From Variovorax sp. J2L1-78 (GTDB taxonomy: Bacteria > Pseudomonadota > Gammaproteobacteria > Burkholderiales > Burkholderiaceae_C), in the NCBI RefSeq assembly GCF_030317205.1, contig NZ_JASZYB010000002.1, positions 909,598 to 973,597 on the forward strand: a stretch of DNA of 64,000 bases, written 5' to 3'. Positions 44,612-51,463 of this stretch are shown in pieces. Position 1 is the stretch's first letter, and the number at the start of each line of letters is the position of its first letter. A program made the position numbers and the translations under genes. A model generated the notes under the pieces. The model saw nothing but the letters and a program-made list of their open reading frames with translations, did no database searches and was not told the origin of the DNA.

Positions 44612-45813
44612 ATATTGTCCTTTTTGCGCATCCGACCTTCCTCGGCTCGGCCAGCATGCCGCGCTACACGCAGTGGCTGGCCGACGGCATGGCCGCGCGC
44701 GGCCACACGGTGCGCATCTGGGCGCCGCAGCCGGGCTTCCATGCGCTGCCGGTGCCCGAGCGCCTAAAGAAGTGGATGGGCTACCTCGACCAGTTCGCCG
44801 TCTTCCCGCGCTGGGTGCGCCGGCAGATGGCGGCCCAGCCGGCCGACACGCTGTATGTCTTCAGCGACCATTCGCTGGGGCCGTGGGTACCGCTGGTGGC
44901 GTCGCGGCCGCATGTCATTCATTGCCACGACCTGCTGGCGCAGCATTCCGCCCTGGGCCGGGTGCCGCTGAACCCGACGGGCCTGAGCGGCCGGCTCTAC
45001 CAGCGCTACATCCGCCGGGGCTTCGCGCAGGGCCGGCGCTTCATCGCGATCTCGAAGAAGACCGAGCAGGACCTGCGCGGCTTCGTCGGGCCGGCACCGA
45101 CCGTCGAGGTCGTCTACAACGGCGTCAATCCGCAGTTCGTTCCGGCGCATGACATCACGGCCCAGCGTGCGGCGCTCGGGCGCCGGTTGGGCATCGACCT
45201 GTCGCGCGGCTTCCTGCTGCATGTGGGCGTGAACGTTTGGTACAAGAACCGCGCCGGCGTACTCGCCATGGTCGACCGCTGGCGCCGCAGCACGCCCGAA
45301 GGGCTGCCGCTGCTGATGGTCGGCCCGCCGCCGCCGGACGCGCTGGCCAGCCAGCGGCTGGCGATGCATGCGCCGAGCGAGGTGCATTTCCTGTCGAAGG
45401 TCGAGGACGACGTGCTGATCGGCCTCTACGGCACCGCCACCGCTTTTCTCTTCCCGTCGATCGCCGAAGGCTTCGGCTGGCCCATCGCCGAAGCCATGGC
45501 CTCGGGCTGCCCGGTCATCACGACCGATGCCGCGCCGATGAACGAGGTCGGTGGCCAGGCCGCGTTCTATGTCCCGCCGGGCGATGCCAGCGCACCCGCC
45601 GATGCGGCGTGGACCGCGGCGGCTGCCGAGGTGATCGCGAAGGTGGTGGCGTTGTCCCCGCTCGAGCGGCAGCTCGCCGTCGACCAGGGGTTGTCGCAGG
45701 TGCGCCGTTTCGATTCCGAATCGGCGCTCGACCGCATCGAGGCCATCTACCGCCAGGCTCTGGCCGCGCCCGCCGCCGTGCGGCCGGCCGCCGCACCTCA
45801 GTCGGCCACGTAG
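44608..45813 (+). CDS. Family 4 glycosyltransferase
   Basis: A 401-residue GT-B enzyme with FLGSASMPRYTQWLADGMAARG at the N-terminus, VEVVYNGVNPQF in the hinge and the donor motif PSIAEGFGWPIAEAMASGCP. It is the last gene of the PglL-linked trio. Just upstream, the sequence ATGAACATCGTCCT is repeated in slightly altered form as the real start, so a 5-codon peptide ends on this gene's start codon. Its 3' end overlaps moaC on the other strand by 16 nt. Confidence 0.86.
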   Translation: MNIVLFAHPTFLGSASMPRYTQWLADGMAARGHTVRIWAPQPGFHALPVPERLKKWMGYLDQFAVFPRWVRRQMAAQPADTLYVFSDHSLGPWVPLVASRPHVIHCHDLLAQHSALGRVPLNPTGLSGRLYQRYIRRGFAQGRRFIAISKKTEQDLRGFVGPAPTVEVVYNGVNPQFVPAHDITAQRAALGRRLGIDLSRGFLLHVGVNVWYKNRAGVLAMVDRWRRSTPEGLPLLMVGPPPPDALASQRLAMHAPSEVHFLSKVEDDVLIGLYGTATAFLFPSIAEGFGWPIAEAMASGCPVITTDAAPMNEVGGQAAFYVPPGDASAPADAAWTAAAAEVIAKVVALSPLERQLAVDQGLSQVRRFDSESALDRIEAIYRQALAAPAAVRPAAAPQSAT

Positions 45814-46277
45814 CTCCCGGACTTGCCGCCGTGCTTCTCCAACACCCGCACGTCCGTGATCGTCATGCCGCGATCGACCGCCTTGCACATGTCGTAGATG
45901 GTGAGCAGCGCCACCTGCACGGCGGTCAGGGCTTCCATCTCGACGCCGGTGGGGCCGACGGTCTCGACGGTCGCGGTGCACACCACCTGGGGCACGCCGC
46001 CTTCGGACAGCGCGAAGGCCACGGCCACGCGGGTGAGCGCCAGCGGATGGCACAGGGGAATCAGGTCGCTGGTCTTCTTGGCCGCCTGGATGCCGGCGAT
46101 GCGCGCGATGCCGAGCACGTCGCCCTTCTTGGCGGTGCCTGATTCGATCAGCGCCAGCGTGTTGGCCTGCATTTCGATGCGGCCGGTGGCCACCGCCACA
46201 CGGTGCGTGGCGGGCTTGGCGGCCACGTCCACCATGTGGGCCTGGCCGTGTGCGTCGAAGTGGGTGAGTGGGCTCAT
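45798..46277 (-). CDS. moaC: Cyclic pyranopterin monophosphate synthase
   Basis: A 159-residue enzyme of molybdenum cofactor synthesis that, with MoaA, turns GTP into cyclic pyranopterin monophosphate. The motifs HMVDVAAKPATHRVA, IPLCHPLALTRV and GVEMEALTAVQVALLTIYDM are typical; the KKTSDLIPLCHP segment holds the substrate-binding residues. ATG 46277 is used because the longer frame adds 13 atypical residues. It is a lone gene here, convergent with a glycosyltransferase (16-nt tail overlap) and divergent from the M48 protease. Confidence 0.95.
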   Translation of the reverse strand: MSPLTHFDAHGQAHMVDVAAKPATHRVAVATGRIEMQANTLALIESGTAKKGDVLGIARIAGIQAAKKTSDLIPLCHPLALTRVAVAFALSEGGVPQVVCTATVETVGPTGVEMEALTAVQVALLTIYDMCKAVDRGMTITDVRVLEKHGGKSGSYVAD

Positions 46278-46328
46278 GGTGAACGTTCCCGAAGGGTGTG
46301 CATCATACGAGCCCACCGCTTCCTGAAC

Positions 46329-47981
46329 ATGACGAACGCCATGCCGCGCCCCACCGCCGTTGATCGCTCCCTGAACCGCCGCCGGCCGCTGCGCCGCACG
46401 CTACGTGCGGCGGCCCTGGCCGTGCTGGTCGCGTCGCAGGCGCTGGTGCTGCCGGCCGCGCAGGCGCAGCTGCTGCCGGGCCTGGGCGACGGCGGCGAGA
46501 TGACGGCCGCGGCCGAGCGCCGGCTGGGCGATCAGATCGCCCGCGAGCTCTACCGCGACCCCGACTACATCGACGACCCGGTGCTGGTCGACTACGTGCA
46601 GGCCATCTGGCAGCCGCTGCTGGCCGCCGCGCGCGTGCGCGGCGAGCTCACGCCCGAACTCGACGAGCGCTTTGCGTGGGCGGTGCTGCTGGGGCGCGAC
46701 CGCAGCATCAACGCCTTCGCGCTGCCCGGCGGCTACCTGGGCGTGCATCTGGGGCTGATCGCCGTCACCGACAGCCGCGACGAACTGGCCACGGTGCTGG
46801 GCCACGAGCTCTCGCACGTCACGCAGCGCCACATCGCCCGCATCATGGCCAAGCAGAGCCGCGACATGCCGCTGATGCTGGCGGCCCTGGTGCTCGGCAT
46901 GATTGCCGCCACCAAGAGCGGCAGTGGCGATGCGGGGCAGGCCGTGATCATGGGCAGCCAGGCCATGGCGATGCAGAACCAGCTCAATTTCTCGCGCGAC
47001 ATGGAACGCGAGGCCGACCGCGTCGGCTTCGGCGTGATGACGCAGGCCGGCTTCGCACCGCAGGGCGCGGCCTCGATGTTCGAAAAGCTGCAGTACGCCT
47101 CGCGCCTCAACGACAACGGCTCCTACCCGTACCTGCGCAGCCACCCGCTCAACAGCGAACGCATCTCCGACATGCAGGCACGCTTCCAGTTCCGAGGCGA
47201 CGGCGCTGCGCCGGAAGATGCGAGCGCCGGCCTGGGGCTGGCCGGGGCGGTGCGGCCGGCCGGCCCGCGCAGCGCGGCGGCACCCGCGCTGCGCATGGAC
47301 CACGCCATCGTCGCCGCCCGGGCCCGTGTGCTGTCGCGCCCCGGCGTCGACGTGCTGCGCCTGTGGATCGACGCCGCCTCGGGCACCGAGTTCGCGCGGC
47401 GCTCGCCCGCACAGCAGGCCGGCATGCTCGCCGCCGCGGCGCTGGCGGCCAACGAGCTGCGCGATCAGCGTGCGGCCCGTGCGCTGTCCGATCGGCTCAC
47501 CCCGCTCGCGGCGGCCGACCCGGCGTCGGCGCGTTTGGCGCGCCTCCTCAGCGCCGAGCTGTACCTTGCCGCGGGCGCCGCCCCGCAGGCGGCCGCCTTG
47601 CTCGACGTGCGCGCCAAGACACGCGCCGAAATGCTGCTCGCGGCGCAGGCGGCCGTCGCCACGCGCCAACCGGAGCCGGCCGTCGCGCCCTTGCGCGACT
47701 GGGTCGCGACCCATCCGCGCGATGCGGGTGCGTGGCAGATGCTCGCGTCGGTGTACAGCGCACAGAACGACGGCCTGCGTGCGGTACGCGCCGCCGCCGA
47801 AGCGAACGTGGCGGTGCTCGACTACGCGGCGGCACGCGATCGGTTCAAAGCCGCCCAGGACATGGCGGCGCGAGGCTCGGGCGGCACCGTCGACCACTAC
47901 GAGGCGTCGATCATCGATACCCGGGCGCGTGCCGTTGAAGCCCTGCTGCGAGAGCAGCAGGCCGAACCGCCGCTGCGCTGA
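46329..47981 (+). CDS. M48 family metalloprotease, BepA-like with C-terminal TPR region
   Basis: A 550-residue protein exported by a signal peptide (residues ~25-45, ending PAAQAQ). The zinc motif is HELSH (His159, Glu160, His163), with the third ligand expected in MEREADRVGFGVM. The C-terminal ~250 residues are alanine-rich helical repeats of the TPR kind. BepA/YfgC proteins work in the periplasm on outer-membrane protein assembly, including LptD. ATG 46329 was taken; ATG 46341 is also possible. It is convergent with the holin-like gene with a 3-nt gap. Confidence 0.87.
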   Translation: MTNAMPRPTAVDRSLNRRRPLRRTLRAAALAVLVASQALVLPAAQAQLLPGLGDGGEMTAAAERRLGDQIARELYRDPDYIDDPVLVDYVQAIWQPLLAAARVRGELTPELDERFAWAVLLGRDRSINAFALPGGYLGVHLGLIAVTDSRDELATVLGHELSHVTQRHIARIMAKQSRDMPLMLAALVLGMIAATKSGSGDAGQAVIMGSQAMAMQNQLNFSRDMEREADRVGFGVMTQAGFAPQGAASMFEKLQYASRLNDNGSYPYLRSHPLNSERISDMQARFQFRGDGAAPEDASAGLGLAGAVRPAGPRSAAAPALRMDHAIVAARARVLSRPGVDVLRLWIDAASGTEFARRSPAQQAGMLAAAALAANELRDQRAARALSDRLTPLAAADPASARLARLLSAELYLAAGAAPQAAALLDVRAKTRAEMLLAAQAAVATRQPEPAVAPLRDWVATHPRDAGAWQMLASVYSAQNDGLRAVRAAAEANVAVLDYAAARDRFKAAQDMAARGSGGTVDHYEASIIDTRARAVEALLREQQAEPPLR

Positions 47982-47984
47982 ACC

Positions 47985-48335
47985 TCAGCGCTTCGTGAAG
48001 CCGCCCAGCGCGGCCTCGATGATCAGGCGCAGCAGCGAATAGATCAGCGAGCCGATCAGCGCCGCGACGAAGCCCTTCACGACGAAGCCGCCGAGCAGGC
48101 CCGAGGCGGCCCAGAACATCAGCGCGTTGATGACGAAGAGGAAGAGGCCGAAGGTGACGATGGTGACCGGCAGGGTCAGCACCACCAGCACCGGCCGCAC
48201 GACCATGTTGAGCAGGCCGATCACCGCAGCCGCGATCAGCGCCGAGGTGAAGCTGCTCACCTGCACGCCGCTGTAGAGGTAAGTGACGACGAGCAAGGCC
48301 GCCGCGCTGAGAAGCCATCGTAGGAGGAGTCGCAT
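47985..48335 (-). CDS. Phage holin family 4 (YvlD-like) membrane protein
   Basis: A 116-residue membrane protein with four helices (starting LLRWLLSAAALLVVTYLYSG). The pattern VIGLLNMVVRPVLVVLTLPVTIVTFGLFLFVINALMFW is diagnostic for the Phage_holin_4_2/YvlD family. Despite the name, such genes are usual chromosomal genes of unknown role and no phage genes lie nearby. ATG 48335 is preferred because GGAGGAG precedes it closely. Confidence 0.85.
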   Translation of the reverse strand: MRLLLRWLLSAAALLVVTYLYSGVQVSSFTSALIAAAVIGLLNMVVRPVLVVLTLPVTIVTFGLFLFVINALMFWAASGLLGGFVVKGFVAALIGSLIYSLLRLIIEAALGGFTKR

Positions 48336-48370
48336 GGCGGGCAGGATACCCCAGCATGGCCGGCGCCCCA

Positions 48371-48398
48371 AAAGAAACGGCCGCCCGGAGGCGGCCGT
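48371..48398 (-). terminator. Intrinsic terminator after the hypothetical gene at 48435-48899
   Basis: Read on the minus strand, a 9-base perfect stem (ACGGCCGCC with GGCGGCCGT) closes a 4-base loop and is followed by TTCTTTT. It ends the terC-hypothetical transcript before the holin-like gene. Confidence 0.75.
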
Positions 48399-48434
48399 CG
48401 TGGCGGGCGCGATGCGCCCGCGCGGTGGGCTGGC

Positions 48435-48899
48435 TTATTCGGCCAACTCGTTGGCCAGGACCAGCAGAGCGCCCAGGCCCATGGTCGCACCGGGCAGGAC
48501 CCAGCCGCTGTGGCCGGCGGGCTTCTGGTCGGGCGACACAGGCTCCATGTCGACGCCGAGCTTCGGGCGGCGCGCATCGATAACGCGCGCTGCACCGTGT
48601 TCCTGCTTCAGGCGCTGCGTGAGATCGGTCAGCGAGCCCTGGGCCAGCACCGGCGTGATCGCATCGCCCGGCCGCTGCAGCAGCGGCAGCATCTGGTCCT
48701 GCGTCTTGGCGAACCACTTGCCGCGCCAGTTCTCGCGGGCGCTGTGGCTGACCCATTTGCTGATGCGGTGCGTCATGCGCGGGGCACAGGCCACCAGCAC
48801 CCAGTGCTTGGCGCCGGCGCTCACGGTGCCGGCCGGCACCTTGGCGAGGAAATCGCGGGCGTAGGCCGCGTCGTCGACGTACAGGATGATCTTTTCCAC
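48435..48899 (-). CDS. Conserved-looking hypothetical protein
   Basis: A 154-residue protein without a domain I can name. The N-terminus (IILYVDDAAYARDFLAKVPAG) has a flavodoxin- or USP-like beta-alpha start. A conserved-looking middle holds RENWRGKWFAKTQDQMLPLL. The C-terminus has a hydrophobic stretch (SGWVLPGATMGLGALLVLAN) that could be a weak membrane anchor. It starts 48 nt after the riboswitch-controlled terC gene and ends at an intrinsic terminator, so it probably shares that manganese control. Confidence 0.65.
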   Translation of the reverse strand: MEKIILYVDDAAYARDFLAKVPAGTVSAGAKHWVLVACAPRMTHRISKWVSHSARENWRGKWFAKTQDQMLPLLQRPGDAITPVLAQGSLTDLTQRLKQEHGAARVIDARRPKLGVDMEPVSPDQKPAGHSGWVLPGATMGLGALLVLANELAE

Positions 48900-48947
48900 G
48901 ATGCGCTCCTTCAGGTAGTTAGAGTGGCAGAGACTTCGGTCGCGAGA

Positions 48948-49685
48948 TCAGACGGTGGCTGCATCGTGCGCCTTCGGACGGCGCGAAGCAACCCATTTGC
49001 CGATGGCCAGCACCAGCAGGGCACCGGCGATGCCGGCGGCGTACTTGGCGATGTCGGTCTGCGGAATCTTCGGCACCCAGGTCCAGGCGTCCAGGCGCAC
49101 CACGGCCGGGTCGGAGATCAGCATCGTGCCGGCGATCCAGCCCAGCAGCATGCCGCCCAGCGTGATGATCATCGGGAAGCGGTCCATCAGCTTGATTACC
49201 AGCTGGCTGCCCCAGACGATGATCGGGATGCTCACGAGCAGGCCGAAGATCACGAGCGGCATCTGGTGGCCGCCGCCGGCACCTTGCGCCGCACCGGCGA
49301 TGGCGATCACGTTGTCCACGCTCATCACCAGGTCGGCCACGATCACGGTCTTGACGGCTGCCCAAAGCTTGTCGCTGCCCTGGATGTTGCCGTGCGGGTC
49401 GTCATGGTCCGGTGCCAGCAGCTTCACGCCGATCCACAGCAGCAGCAGCGCACCGACGATCTTCAGGAACGGAATGGCCAGCAGCGTGAGCGCGAAGAAG
49501 ATCAGGATGACGCGCAGGACGATGGCGCCGGCGGTTCCCCACAGGATGCCCTTCGTGCGCTGGGCGGGTGGCAGCTTGCGGCAGGCCAGCGCGATGACGA
49601 CGGCGTTGTCGCCGCCCAAGAGAATGTCGATCATGATGATCTGACCGACCGCGACCCAGAATTCCGGGGTCATAAAAGCTTCCAT
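48948..49685 (-). CDS. TerC-family membrane protein, probable manganese exporter
   Basis: A 245-residue inner-membrane protein with about seven helices. TerC motifs ILLGGDNAVVIALACRKLPP and VADLVMSVDNVIAIAGAAQG are present, with a charged loop (PDHDDPHGNIQGSDK) between them. A good AGAGGA ribosome site lies just before ATG 49685; the open frame further upstream is riboswitch leader and not coding. A yybP-ykoY manganese riboswitch precedes it, so it should be induced by high manganese, like E. coli alx or mntP. It is larger than the paralogue at 13461-14147. Confidence 0.9.
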   Translation of the reverse strand: MEAFMTPEFWVAVGQIIMIDILLGGDNAVVIALACRKLPPAQRTKGILWGTAGAIVLRVILIFFALTLLAIPFLKIVGALLLLWIGVKLLAPDHDDPHGNIQGSDKLWAAVKTVIVADLVMSVDNVIAIAGAAQGAGGGHQMPLVIFGLLVSIPIIVWGSQLVIKLMDRFPMIITLGGMLLGWIAGTMLISDPAVVRLDAWTWVPKIPQTDIAKYAAGIAGALLVLAIGKWVASRRPKAHDAATV

Positions 49686-49772
49686 GGCGTCCTCTGTGCA
49701 TTTCGATAAGGGCCGAGCGGATCGGATCGAAGCGACTGAATGAAAGACCAGAGTCAACGGGCCGCGCAAACG

Positions 49773-49804
49773 CTTCGATCGAACCTGCCAGGTTCAAATC
49801 GAAG
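49773..49804 (-). promoter_or_regulatory. Alternative hairpin of the terC riboswitch expression platform
   Basis: Minus-strand arms CTTCGAT...GAACCT and AGGTTC...ATCGAAG form a 13-bp interrupted stem with a GGC loop. Its 5' arm contains the bases (49800-49804) that also form the 3' side of aptamer helix P1, so the two folds exclude each other. No U-run follows, which suggests translational or Rho-based rather than intrinsic-terminator control. Confidence 0.6.
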
Positions 49805-49918
49805 GTCTTGCTCGGCAACGCGCATGGCGATGCCCGACAGGCCGGAAGTGTTGTGCTTCGTATTGACGACCTGGCGATACCCGCGGCGTGAACGGCGGGC
49901 GGGAGCTACTCCCCTTCG
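49800..49918 (-). ncRNA. yybP-ykoY manganese riboswitch
   Basis: Minus-strand sequence begins CGAAGGGGAGTAGC and ends GAGCAAGACCTTCG, the two conserved parts of the yybP-ykoY Mn2+ aptamer. Helix P1 is visible as CGAAGG (49918-49913) pairing with CCTTCG (49805-49800). The conserved internal loop pieces GTCGTCAATACGA and GGCATCGCCA also appear. It lies in the leader of the terC gene at 48948-49685, with 114 nt of expression platform before the ATG. The family senses Mn2+ and switches on exporters. Confidence 0.9.
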
Positions 49919-49925
49919 TGCACGG

Positions 49926-49955
49926 ATTAGAGCATCCTGCGTTCAGGGCTGGCAA
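49926..49955 (-). promoter_or_regulatory. Sigma-70 promoter of the riboswitch-terC transcript
   Basis: On the minus strand TTGCCA (49955-49950) and TCTAAT (49931-49926) are 18 nt apart, each one base from consensus. The expected start, near 49919, coincides with the first base of the riboswitch. Confidence 0.7.
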
Positions 49956-50102
49956 CCGGACTTGTCCCTGTCTTAAGGAAAAGCGCCCTGAGGTCCGCAT
50001 GAATAAAGGGCTTGATGCTTTCAAAAGCATAGCGGTTCATAACCTTGGACGAGCCCGGGACTTTGCCGCACTATGATGCCGCTCCGCAGTTTTTCCTGAC
50101 CC

Positions 50103-50543
50103 ATGGCCGCCATCCACATCACCGACATCGAGGCCGCCATCAACCACTGGCGCGCGCTCAAGCCCTCGCCCGACGGCATCACGCTGGCGCCTGAATTGCG
50201 CGCGCTGGCGGAGGTCTACGCGCTCATGGTGTTCCACCACGAAGACGAGGTCGACGAAGTCGGCTTCCCCGCCGAGGCTTGGGCCGCGTGGATGGCCTGG
50301 TACCAGACCACCATCGACACGCCGTGCATCGCGATCTGCTCGACCAGCCAGGGCGACGACGAGTGCAAGGGCTGCGGCCGCAGCTTCGGCGAAGTGCAGC
50401 ACTGGCCCGCCATGACGCCGGCGGAGAAGCGCCAGACCTGGCGCCGCATCACGATGGAAGACCGTGCCTGGCGCTTCAACACCTACGCCGAACGGGCGCG
50501 CGAGGCCCAGCCTCCCGCGCCGCCGGACGACACGCCGACCTGA
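50103..50543 (+). CDS. DUF3717/DUF1289 protein
   Basis: A 146-residue protein with two small domains. Residues ~4-60 match the DUF3717 pattern (ITDIEAAINHWRALKPSPDG, then ALAEVYALMVFHH). Residues ~73-120 match DUF1289, a cysteine-rich fold (TPCIAICSTSQGDDECKGCG, then WPAMTPAEKRQTWRRI) whose four cysteines likely bind a metal. Function is unknown. ATG 50103 is the first codon of the family start. It is followed 10 nt later by a DUF2007 gene. No signal peptide. Confidence 0.8.
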   Translation: MAAIHITDIEAAINHWRALKPSPDGITLAPELRALAEVYALMVFHHEDEVDEVGFPAEAWAAWMAWYQTTIDTPCIAICSTSQGDDECKGCGRSFGEVQHWPAMTPAEKRQTWRRITMEDRAWRFNTYAERAREAQPPAPPDDTPT

Positions 50544-50553
50544 GCCCGTTGTG

Positions 50554-50859
50554 ATGCGCCGACTCGCCCAGGCTCCCAACCTCGCGATCGCCACGCTCTG
50601 GGTGCATGCGCTGCGCGAAGACGGCATCGCGGCCTCGGTGCAGCGCGAATTCCTCGGTGCAGCGGCCGGCCAGTTGCCGCCGGACCAATGCCTGCCCGAG
50701 ATATGGATCGAGGACGATGCGCAGTTCGGGCTGGCCCAGGCCGCGCTGCGCGACCTGCAGCAGCGCCCGCAACGCCGCTGGCATTGCGGCTGCGGTGAAC
50801 TGGTCGAAGGCGGCTTCGAGCAGTGCTGGCAGTGCGGCGCGATGATGCCTGCCGCGTGA
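50554..50859 (+). CDS. DUF2007 (putative signal transducing) protein
   Basis: A 101-residue protein with a DUF2007 fold: ATLWVHALREDGIAASVQREFLG and the C-terminal half EIWIEDDAQFGLAQAALRDL. It ends in a small zinc-ribbon-like tail with CGCGELVEGGFEQCWQCG. Its job is not known; the family name is only a prediction. GTG at 50551 directly before the ATG could also serve. It is convergent with yaeQ (9-nt gap). Confidence 0.75.
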   Translation: MRRLAQAPNLAIATLWVHALREDGIAASVQREFLGAAAGQLPPDQCLPEIWIEDDAQFGLAQAALRDLQQRPQRRWHCGCGELVEGGFEQCWQCGAMMPAA

Positions 50860-50868
50860 GACGAAGGC

Positions 50869-51429
50869 TTACTTGAGCCGCTGGAGCTCGATGTCGATGC
50901 TGTTCTTGCCGTCACCCAGCATCAGCGCGTTTTCCTGGATCGTCGCCTGAAGCTGCATGCTGCGCTGCGCCAGCGCCGCGACCGCCTGCGAGGTCTCGCT
51001 CGGAATGCGCCACACCTGCAGGTTCTGCAAGCGCGTGAGCTTGTTCTCGATGCCCTTCCACCAGATGCCCGCGGCATGGCTGAAGCAGTACAGCAGCACC
51101 TCGTCGGCCTTGCCACAGGCCTTCAGCAGCGGCTTGTCCTCCGGCTGGCCGACCTCGATCCAGACGCGTGTGCGTCCGGTGAAGTCGCGCAGCGACACGT
51201 CGGGGTCGTCCGGGTTCGACAGCCCCGCGCCGAAGCCCAGCACGCCGTCGCCGTCGCACACGCTCTGCAGCTTGTGGGCGTTGAGCGCCAGCGCGATCAG
51301 CCGGACCATCATGCGCTCGTCGTTCTCGCTCGGATGGCGAGCGAGCGTGAGCGCGTGGTCGGCGTAGTAGTTGTGGTCGATGTCGGCGACCGCGAGGTTC
51401 GCCTTGAAGATGGTGGATTTGAGGGCCAT
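50869..51429 (-). CDS. yaeQ: YaeQ family protein
   Basis: A 186-residue protein of the YaeQ family (PD-(D/E)XK nuclease-like fold). Typical segments are MALKSTIFKANLAVADIDHNYYADHALTLARHPSENDERMMVR (given here only as the N-terminal block), LSNPDDPDVSLRD and IWIEVGQPE-like VWIEVGQPEDKPLLKAC. E. coli YaeQ was once linked to suppression of RfaH loss, but its function is unclear. It lies 34 nt after the TonB receptor on the same strand. Confidence 0.9.
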   Translation of the reverse strand: MALKSTIFKANLAVADIDHNYYADHALTLARHPSENDERMMVRLIALALNAHKLQSVCDGDGVLGFGAGLSNPDDPDVSLRDFTGRTRVWIEVGQPEDKPLLKACGKADEVLLYCFSHAAGIWWKGIENKLTRLQNLQVWRIPSETSQAVAALAQRSMQLQATIQENALMLGDGKNSIDIELQRLK

Positions 51430-51463
51430 GGGTGCGCGAGTGTAGGCCCGCGCACCGCCGGGC

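Noticed and set aside
47985..48335. Prophage remnant suggested by the phage holin family name
   Set aside because: The family is chromosomal and widespread, and no phage gene, integrase or attachment repeat lies nearby.
49785..49805. GGTTCAAATC resembling a tRNA T-arm
   Set aside because: No acceptor, D- or anticodon arm fits around it; the bases belong to the riboswitch switching hairpin.
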